DNA of 64,000 nucleotides from Candidatus Pantoea soli (GTDB lineage: Bacteria; Pseudomonadota; Gammaproteobacteria; Enterobacterales; Enterobacteriaceae), in NCBI RefSeq assembly GCF_007833795.1, contig NZ_CP032702.1:2604001-2668000 (forward strand), read 5' to 3'. Shown here piece after piece: positions 58,131 to 64,000 of this stretch (position 1 is the first letter of the stretch; every line of letters starts with the position of its first letter). The notes below the pieces were generated by a model that did no database searches, had not been told where the DNA came from, and was given only the letters and a program-made list of their open reading frames with translations. A program made the position numbers and the translations under genes.

Positions 58131-59633
58131 TTAACGCCCGCTCTCTTCTGCCAGCTTGCGTGCGGCATCATCCTGATCGTCGTGATGAAGCTCGTGCTCT
58201 TTCATCGCTTCTGCGTGCACGCGTTTGCGCACGCCAAACCAGCCCAGCACCAGCAGCACCGCGATCAGCGGAATGGAGGCGATAGTGTAAGTGCCGTTCG
58301 GATAGTCAAACGCCATCAGCACCAGCACGCTGACCAGGAACAGCAGCGTCAGCCAGGAGGTGACCGGTGCCCACGGCAGTCTGAAGCCTACCTCTTCCGC
58401 TTTGCCCTCTTTGATCGCTTTGCGCAGACGCATCTGACACACAATGATAAAGCCCCAGGAAGAGATGATACCCAGCGAAGCAACGTTCAGGACAATCTCA
58501 AACACCTGCGACGGCACATAGTAGTTCAGCACCACGCCCACCACGTAAACCGCGATGGTGACCAGAATCCCGGCGTACGGCACCTGCTGCTTGCTCATCT
58601 TCGACATGAACTGCGGCGCAGAGCCGCCCATCGACATGGAGCGCAGAATACGGCCGGTGGAGTAGAGACCGGAGTTCAGGCTCGACAGCGCCGCGCTCAG
58701 CACCACTATGTTCATGATGCTGCCAACGTAAGGCACGCCCAGTTTAGTGAAGAAGGTAACAAACGGGCTCTGTCCGGCCTGATAGGCGTTCCACGGCAAC
58801 AGCATCACCAGCAGCACCACCGAGCCCACATAGAACAGGCCGATACGCCAGATCACGCTGTTGATGGCTTTTGGCAGCATGGTTTTCGGGTCTTTACACT
58901 CCCCGGCTGCGGTCCCTACCAGCTCAATTGACGCAAAGGCGAACACCACCCCCTGCACCAGCACCAGCGCGGGCAGCAGGCCGTGCGGGAACAGGCCGCC
59001 GTTATCCGTAATCAGATGGAAGCCGGTCGCATTCCCATCCAGCGGCTTACCGCTGCCGAGGAACACCACGCCCACAATCAGGAACACTACGATGGCCAGT
59101 ACTTTGATCAGCGCAAACCAGAACTCCATCTCCGCGAACCACTTCACGCCAATCATGTTCATGGTGCCGACAATGGCCAGCGCGCCCAGGGCAAACACCC
59201 ATTGCGGGACGTCGCCAAACGCGCCCCAGTAGTGCATATACAGCGCAACGGCGGTGATATCGACGATACCGGTCATCGCCCAGTTAACAAAGTACATCCA
59301 GCCCGCCACGTATGACGCTTTTTCCCCAAGGAATTCACGTGCATAAGAAACAAAGCTGCCGCTGGAGGGACGGTGTAAAACCAGCTCACCCAGCGCACGC
59401 AGAATAAAGAAAGAGAAGATACCGCACACCAGATATACCAGTGCCAGCGCCGGACCGGCCATTTGCAGGCGCGCGCCTGCACCTAAGAACAGACCGGTAC
59501 CAATAGCACCGCCGATGGCGATCATTTGTACCTGGCGGTTACCCATAGCTTTGTGGTAACCGGTGTCGTGGGAGTTAAGCCAGCGCCTTCTCGCAGCGCG
59601 CTGTTCGGCTGGCGTTTTTTTAGTAGATTTCAT
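58131..59633 (-). CDS. ansP: L-asparagine permease AnsP
   Basis: Amino-acid/proton symporter of the APC family, inner membrane. From ATG 59633 (MKSTKKTPAEQRAARRRWLN, behind AGGAAAG) it has 500 residues (E. coli AnsP 499); the upstream ATG at 59657 is less likely. TM1 IAIGGAIGTGLFLGAGARLQ is the substrate/GxG motif, and GELVLHRPSSGSFVSYAREF and FAFASIELVGTAAGECKDP are near-identical to AnsP. Twelve membrane segments. E. coli ansP lies elsewhere. Confidence 0.93.
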   Translation of the reverse strand: MKSTKKTPAEQRAARRRWLNSHDTGYHKAMGNRQVQMIAIGGAIGTGLFLGAGARLQMAGPALALVYLVCGIFSFFILRALGELVLHRPSSGSFVSYAREFLGEKASYVAGWMYFVNWAMTGIVDITAVALYMHYWGAFGDVPQWVFALGALAIVGTMNMIGVKWFAEMEFWFALIKVLAIVVFLIVGVVFLGSGKPLDGNATGFHLITDNGGLFPHGLLPALVLVQGVVFAFASIELVGTAAGECKDPKTMLPKAINSVIWRIGLFYVGSVVLLVMLLPWNAYQAGQSPFVTFFTKLGVPYVGSIMNIVVLSAALSSLNSGLYSTGRILRSMSMGGSAPQFMSKMSKQQVPYAGILVTIAVYVVGVVLNYYVPSQVFEIVLNVASLGIISSWGFIIVCQMRLRKAIKEGKAEEVGFRLPWAPVTSWLTLLFLVSVLVLMAFDYPNGTYTIASIPLIAVLLVLGWFGVRKRVHAEAMKEHELHHDDQDDAARKLAEESGR

Positions 59634-59852
59634 AGCTTTCCTGTTTGTCCTGACCATCAGTCACCGTGTACCCAATCGATTGCGCCCAACGGTGCGGAAT
59701 GGGTTAAACCGGTACCCGCGCGGCGGAACGATGTCGCACGGCGAGCCGGGAAATTACGGCGATGAATCCTACCCGTTCTGCATAAACGAAGCAAAATATA
59801 CTGGCTGGCCGCACGGATTGATTTGTAATAATCCGTCGCAACGCACAAAAAA

Positions 59853-59874
59853 ACCGGCCAGTGCAATGGCCGGT
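59853..59874 (-). terminator. Terminator of the DUF1471 gene
   Basis: ACCGGCCA-TTGCAC-TGGCCGGT on the minus strand followed by TTTTTTTGTGC. Confidence 0.92.
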
Positions 59875-59920
59875 AAAAGGTGGCTACAGGAAGGTATGAC
59901 CAGTGAGGGTAATAACAGGA

Positions 59921-60193
59921 CTAACGGTAAATCTCTGCGGTGCCGCTCCAGAGGCTGGAATCACCGGGGTTTTGCAGGCCGATCACCCGGTAGTGGCTGG
60001 CCCCCTGCGCCTGCGCTTTTTGCGACAGATGGCGGGTGGCATCATCCAGCGAGCCGCGCACGCCGCTGACGCTCACCGTGCCGTCGCTTTGTCGCGCCTG
60101 CGCCTCGGCCTGGCTGAGCGGTGTGGCCGCGAAAGTGGTAAAACTTGCGGTAGCAAGCAGGGCAGCTGTCATCAAGGCATAACGTGTTTTCAT
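59921..60193 (-). CDS. DUF1471 (YhcN/BhsA/McbA-type) periplasmic protein
   Basis: 90-residue exported protein: signal peptide 1-22 (MKTRYALMTAALLATASFTT-FA), then GTVSVSGVRGSLDDATRHLS and GASHYRVIGLQNPGD, typical of the BhsA/McbA stress and biofilm family. ATG 60193 follows CAGGAG. Which paralogue it is cannot be told. No neighbour suggests a role. Confidence 0.85.
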   Translation of the reverse strand: MKTRYALMTAALLATASFTTFAATPLSQAEAQARQSDGTVSVSGVRGSLDDATRHLSQKAQAQGASHYRVIGLQNPGDSSLWSGTAEIYR

Positions 60194-60449
60194 GCGTTGC
60201 TCCTGGTTTCTGACGAATAAATGGCGGTAACGCTTCTGAGTATTAGCGAGGTAATGCAAAGCGGGCTGGCCTGCGCGTAAAAGCGTTTAATGTTTCGCCA
60301 GCGTGACGTGAATAATTCAAAGAAGTGTCAGGCGCGCGTGGAAAAGTAAACCACGAGCATCACCGGCACGCCGCAGGTCGGCCTGCCGCCGCATTTCGCG
60401 CATTCAGGGCGAGCATGCACGTCAAACGTGCCGTTACCCGCACGCGGGC

Positions 60450-60943
60450 TAAGTGCTCTTATACTGGTTTCTCTGCTGACCACCGGGCTGTGCTGACGCT
60501 GCCCGACAGCCTGCGCGACGCCGAAGCGCTGAAGGTCGCCGGTTCGCTGCGCATCTGATTGGCGCATTCAGCTTATGCTGCCGCCGCGCTGCATCGATCC
60601 GCAGCAGGCGGAGGCGCGTTCAGCGATTGCCGCTCACTATCGCGCGCTGGCTGAAGCCAGCCAGCAGCTGCGCGAACGGCTGGACAGCGATCAGGCCGAT
60701 CTGACCCAGGCAAGGATTGCGCTGCTGCAGGAAGTGGCGCGCGGCCTGAGGAATAAAGCGATTGCCGCCACGCTGCCGATCCCGGAAAAGACGGGAAAGG
60801 TGCACATCCGCCATCGGCTGCCTAAACTGGCAGGACGGTCACGCGGGGCGGCTACCGTTCTGTGGCTGGCACCGCGTGTAAATACGCTTAAAAAACTGCG
60901 GCGATATTTACACTTTCTCCATAATTTATCCACGATTCTCTAA
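60450..60943 (+). pseudogene. Decayed NarP-like response regulator
   Basis: Two fragments in different frames. First, VLTLPDSLRDAEALKVAGS at 60490-60545 resembles the NarP receiver segment ILTVSDASSDVFALIDAGA. Second, from 60575, LTQARIALLQEVARGLRNKA and IAATLPIPEKTGKVHIRHRL match the NarL-type helix-turn-helix (LTERELDVL, GLSNKQIA, TVKVHIRNLL) but with key changes (TVKVH to TGKVH, LLRKL to LPKL). No full receiver domain, phosphorylatable Asp or start is left. It is a remnant of a narP-like gene. The preceding stretch 60194-60450 has no gene. Confidence 0.65.
60912..60929 (+). promoter_or_regulatory. BaeR-box-like site upstream of acrD
   Basis: ACTTTCTCCATAATTTAT keeps TTTCTCCATAATT, positions 3-15 of the BaeR box TTTTTCTCCATDATTGGC (13 of 18). 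It ends 150 bases before the acrD ATG, lying in the end of the decayed narP frame. In E. coli acrD is activated by BaeSR through such a box. Confidence 0.65.
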
Positions 60944-61078
60944 TTTGTGCCGCGTAGAGTAAGCGACAGCGGGAGTTTTCAGGACTATCCCCTTGCACTC
61001 CGCCAGCGTGAAGCCGCCCGGACCTCACGCTTTACCCCTGAAAAGCAAAAATAATGCAGCCTGAGGAGTGTCGGTTCC

Positions 61079-64000
61079 ATGTCGAATTTTTTCATCGACC
61101 GCCCCATTTTTGCCTGGGTGCTGGCGATTTTACTGTGTCTGTGCGGCACGCTCGCCATTATCTCGCTGCCGGTTGAGCAGTATCCCGACCTTGCGCCCCC
61201 CAACGTGCGCATCACGGCTAACTACCCTGGCGCCTCGGCACAGACGCTGGAAAATACCGTCACCCAGGTTATCGAACAGAACATGACCGGTATCGATAAC
61301 CTGATGTACATGTCCTCCAACAGCAGCAACACCGGCCAGGCGCAGATCACGCTGACCTTTACCGCCGGCACCAACCCGGATGAAGCCCGCCAGCAGGTGC
61401 AGAATCAGTTGCAGAGTGCGCTGCGCAAACTGCCGGCCGCGGTACAGTCGCAGGGGGTGACCGTCAATAAAACCGGTGACAGCAATATTCTGATGATTGC
61501 CTTTGTCTCGACCGACGGCAGCATGGATAAGCAGGACATCGCCGATTACGTGGCCAGTAATATTCAGGACCCGCTCAGCCGCATTGATGGCGTCGGTCAG
61601 GTGGATGCCTACGGTTCACAGTATGCGATGCGCATCTGGCTGGACCCTAACAAACTGATCAACTATGCCCTGACCACTGACGACGTGGTGAAAGCCATTG
61701 AATCACAGAATATGCAGGTGGCGGTCGGCCAGGTTGGCGGCCTGCCGTCGGTGGACAAACAGGCACTTAACGCCACGGTAAACGCCCAATCGATGCTGCA
61801 GACGCCGGAGCAGTTCCGCGCTATCACGCTGAAAACCAATACGGACGGCTCGGTGGTGACGCTTGGTGAGGTGGCGGAGGTGGCGATGGGCGCGGAGAAG
61901 TATGACTACCTCAGCCGCTACAATGGCCAGCCCGCCTCCGGCCTGGGTATCAAGCTGGCTTCCGGTGCCAACGAGATGAACACCGATAAGCTGGTGCGGG
62001 CCCGCGTGGCCGAACTGGCGCGCTACTTCCCGCACGGCCTGGAAGCGAAGGTGGCGTTTGAAACCACGCCCTTTGTTAAAGCCTCAATAAAAGACGTGGT
62101 GAAAACCCTGCTGGAAGCGATTCTGCTGGTGTTTCTGGTGATGTATCTGTTTATGCAGAACTTCCGCGCCACGCTGATCCCGACCATTGCCGTGCCGGTG
62201 GTGCTGCTGGGCACCTTTACTGTGCTCTATGCCTGCGGATTCAGCATTAATACGCTGACAATGTTTGCCATGGTGCTGGCCATCGGGCTGCTGGTGGATG
62301 ATGCCATTGTGGTGGTGGAGAACGTCGAGCGCATCATGAGTGAGGAAGGGCTTTCACCCCGCGCCGCCACGCGCAAATCAATGGGGCAAATTCAGGGCGC
62401 GCTGGTGGGGATTGCGCTGGTGCTGTCAGCGGTGTTTGTGCCCATGGCGTTCTTTGGTGGCACCGTGGGCGCGATCTATCGTCAGTTTTCCATCACCATT
62501 GTTTCCGCCATGGTGCTGTCGGTGCTGGTGGCAATGATCCTCACGCCGGCCCTGTGCGCGACCCTGCTTAAACCGCTGCAGCAGGGTGAGCAGCATGGCC
62601 GCCGCGGCTTCTTTGGCTGGTTTAACCGCACCTTTAACGCCAGCGCACAACGCTATGAGCGCGGCGTGGCGCGTATCCTGGCGAAAGGCGGACGCTGGCT
62701 GCTGCTGTACCTCGCCATTATCGGCCTTATGGCGTTTCTGTTTCTGCGGCTGCCGACATCGTTTCTGCCGCAGGAGGATCGCGGCGTATTTCTGACTCAG
62801 GTGCAGCTGCCGCCGGGCGCAACGCTCCAGCAGACCTCTAAGGTGGTTGCAAAGGTCGAGGACTATTATATGACCGCCGAAAAAGAGAATGTGCTGTCGG
62901 TGTTCTCTACCATCGGGGCCGGCCCGGGCGGTAACGGGCAGAACGTGGCGCGTCTGTTTGTGCGGCTTAAAGACTGGGAGGCCCGTCCGGGCAGCGATCG
63001 TACCGCGTTTGCGATTATCGATCGCGCCACCAAAGCCTTCAGTCATATCAAAGAGGCGCGCGTGATTGCCAGCAGTCCGCCTGCCATCACCGGCCTGGGC
63101 AGCTCTTCCGGCTTTGATATGGAACTGCAGGACCACGGCGGCATCGGCCACACGCAGCTGATGGCCATGCGTGACAAGCTGCTGGAACTGGCAGACAGCA
63201 ATCCGGCGCTGTCCCGCGTACGTCACAACGGCCTGGATGACAGCCCGCAGCTGCAGATCGATATCGATCAGCGTAAAGCACAGGCGCTGGGCGTGTCGCT
63301 GGATACCATCAATGACACCTTAACCACCGCCTGGGGCTCTACCTATGTGAACGACTTCCTCGATCGCGGTCGCGTGAAAAAGGTTTACGTGCAGGCTGCG
63401 CCGGCCTTTCGCATGCTGCCGGGCGACATCAACAAATGGTATGTGCGCAACAGCAGCGGCGGCATGGTGCCCTTTTCCGCTTTTGCCACCAGCCACTGGG
63501 AAACCGGCTCACCGCGGCTGGAGCGCTACAACGGCTACTCTTCCCTGGAGATCGTCGGGGAAGCGGCCAATGGCGTCAGCAGCGGCACGGCGATGGATGT
63601 GATGGAAAAACTGGTCGGGCAGCTGCCGCTCGGCGTGGGTTTTCAGTGGACCGGGGCGTCCTATCAGGAGCGGCTATCGGGTTCACAGGCGCCGGCGCTG
63701 TATGCCATCTCGCTGCTGGTGGTTTTCCTGTGCCTTGCGGCCCTCTATGAGAGCTGGTCGATTCCGTTTTCGGTAATGCTGGTTGTGCCGACTGGCGTAG
63801 CCGGCGCGCTGGTGGCCACCTGGCTGCGCGGGCTGGAAAACGATGTCTATTTTCAGGTCGGCCTGCTGACGGTCATTGGGCTTTCAGCGAAAAACGCCAT
63901 TCTGATCGTGGAGTTTGCCAACGAGATTAACAGCAAAGGCCGGGAACTGCTGGAGGCAACGCTGGAGGCCTGCCGCCAGCGTCTGCGGCCGATTCTGATG
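61079..64000 (+). CDS. acrD: RND efflux pump AcrD (C-terminus beyond window)
   Basis: Inner-membrane proton-driven drug exporter of aminoglycosides and amphiphilic compounds, working with AcrA and TolC. Visible 974 of about 1037 residues from ATG 61079, behind [26 protein letters not shown] start, proton-relay Asp pair in [20 protein letters not shown], relay Lys in [15 protein letters not shown], and FFIDRP/[12 protein letters not shown] porter loops closely follow E. coli AcrD rather than AcrB. No acrA is adjacent, as for E. coli acrD. Confidence 0.95.
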   Translation, partial: MSNFFIDRPIFAWVLAILLCLCGTLAIISLPVEQYPDLAPPNVRITANYPGASAQTLENTVTQVIEQNMTGIDNLMYMSSNSSNTGQAQITLTFTAGTNPDEARQQVQNQLQSALRKLPAAVQSQGVTVNKTGDSNILMIAFVSTDGSMDKQDIADYVASNIQDPLSRIDGVGQVDAYGSQYAMRIWLDPNKLINYALTTDDVVKAIESQNMQVAVGQVGGLPSVDKQALNATVNAQSMLQTPEQFRAITLKTNTDGSVVTLGEVAEVAMGAEKYDYLSRYNGQPASGLGIKLASGANEMNTDKLVRARVAELARYFPHGLEAKVAFETTPFVKASIKDVVKTLLEAILLVFLVMYLFMQNFRATLIPTIAVPVVLLGTFTVLYACGFSINTLTMFAMVLAIGLLVDDAIVVVENVERIMSEEGLSPRAATRKSMGQIQGALVGIALVLSAVFVPMAFFGGTVGAIYRQFSITIVSAMVLSVLVAMILTPALCATLLKPLQQGEQHGRRGFFGWFNRTFNASAQRYERGVARILAKGGRWLLLYLAIIGLMAFLFLRLPTSFLPQEDRGVFLTQVQLPPGATLQQTSKVVAKVEDYYMTAEKENVLSVFSTIGAGPGGNGQNVARLFVRLKDWEARPGSDRTAFAIIDRATKAFSHIKEARVIASSPPAITGLGSSSGFDMELQDHGGIGHTQLMAMRDKLLELADSNPALSRVRHNGLDDSPQLQIDIDQRKAQALGVSLDTINDTLTTAWGSTYVNDFLDRGRVKKVYVQAAPAFRMLPGDINKWYVRNSSGGMVPFSAFATSHWETGSPRLERYNGYSSLEIVGEAANGVSSGTAMDVMEKLVGQLPLGVGFQWTGASYQERLSGSQAPALYAISLLVVFLCLAALYESWSIPFSVMLVVPTGVAGALVATWLRGLENDVYFQVGLLTVIGLSAKNAILIVEFANEINSKGRELLEATLEACRQRLRPILM

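Noticed and set aside
59563..60069. 168-codon plus-strand frame upstream and opposite of the DUF1471 gene
   Set aside because: It overlaps the ansP start and promoter and the DUF1471 gene antisense; no ribosome binding site and no domain.

Overview
The window is chromosomal DNA of an enterobacterium, most likely one of the Erwiniaceae (Pantoea/Erwinia-like). It is moderately GC-rich, and nearly every gene has a close Escherichia coli homologue in almost the same order: alaC-ypdAB-glk, ypeC-mntH-nupC, the Ala, Val and Lys tRNA genes around gltX, yfeR/yfeH-ypeB-ligA-zipA-cysZ-cysK-ptsHI-crr, cysPTWAM, yfeY-yfeZ-ypeA-amiA-hemF, maeB, talA-tktB, and nudK...acrD. An indolepyruvate decarboxylase gene beside glk points to a plant-associated enterobacterium. 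The genus is an inference from recognised proteins, not a database result.

Layout: 1-8.9 kb holds alaC (cut by the window edge), a GNAT acetyltransferase gene broken by one stop codon, the YpdA/YpdB two-component system, glk, ipdC, an aldo-keto reductase and ypeC. 8.9-11.7 kb is the divergent mntH/nupC pair, with a clear MntR operator. 11.7-14.5 kb is an AT-rich accessory island between nupC and the tRNA-Ala pair. It contains an IS3-family right end, a DUF1493 gene flanked by two truncated partners, two unidentified coding scraps, and an intact orphan gene pair that looks like a type VI secretion L,D-transpeptidase-like effector (Tlde1/DUF2778) with a small membrane protein that may be its immunity protein. 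14.5-18.8 kb has two tRNA-Ala, a formate/nitrite-type channel, yfeC, gltX, three identical tRNA-Val, tRNA-Lys and a 180-bp repeat that duplicates the tRNA-Lys 3' end.

18.8-31.9 kb carries a FlxA-like gene, yfeR/yfeH, ypeB-ligA, zipA, cysZ, cysK, the PTS operon ptsH-ptsI-crr and an extra CpxAR-like two-component system. 32-48.9 kb holds the sulfate/thiosulfate uptake operon cysPTWAM (with cysK and cysZ these form the sulfate-to-cysteine set), yfeY/yfeZ/ypeA, amiA, hemF, maeB, talA-tktB, ampH and a DUF1176 gene.

49.2-57.3 kb is a compact eight-gene sugar operon: a DeoR-type regulator, a complete ribose/AI-2-class ABC importer with two permeases, an AlsE-like ketose-phosphate epimerase, a ROK kinase and a ribokinase-like kinase. 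A strong CRP-type site lies upstream. The set suggests import of a ketose such as D-allulose, or D-allose if an isomerase is encoded elsewhere, and its conversion to fructose-6-phosphate; the substrate is inferred. The last part has nudK, ansP, a small DUF1471 gene, a decayed narP-like regulator and acrD (cut by the right edge), with a BaeR-box-like site inside the end of the decayed narP.
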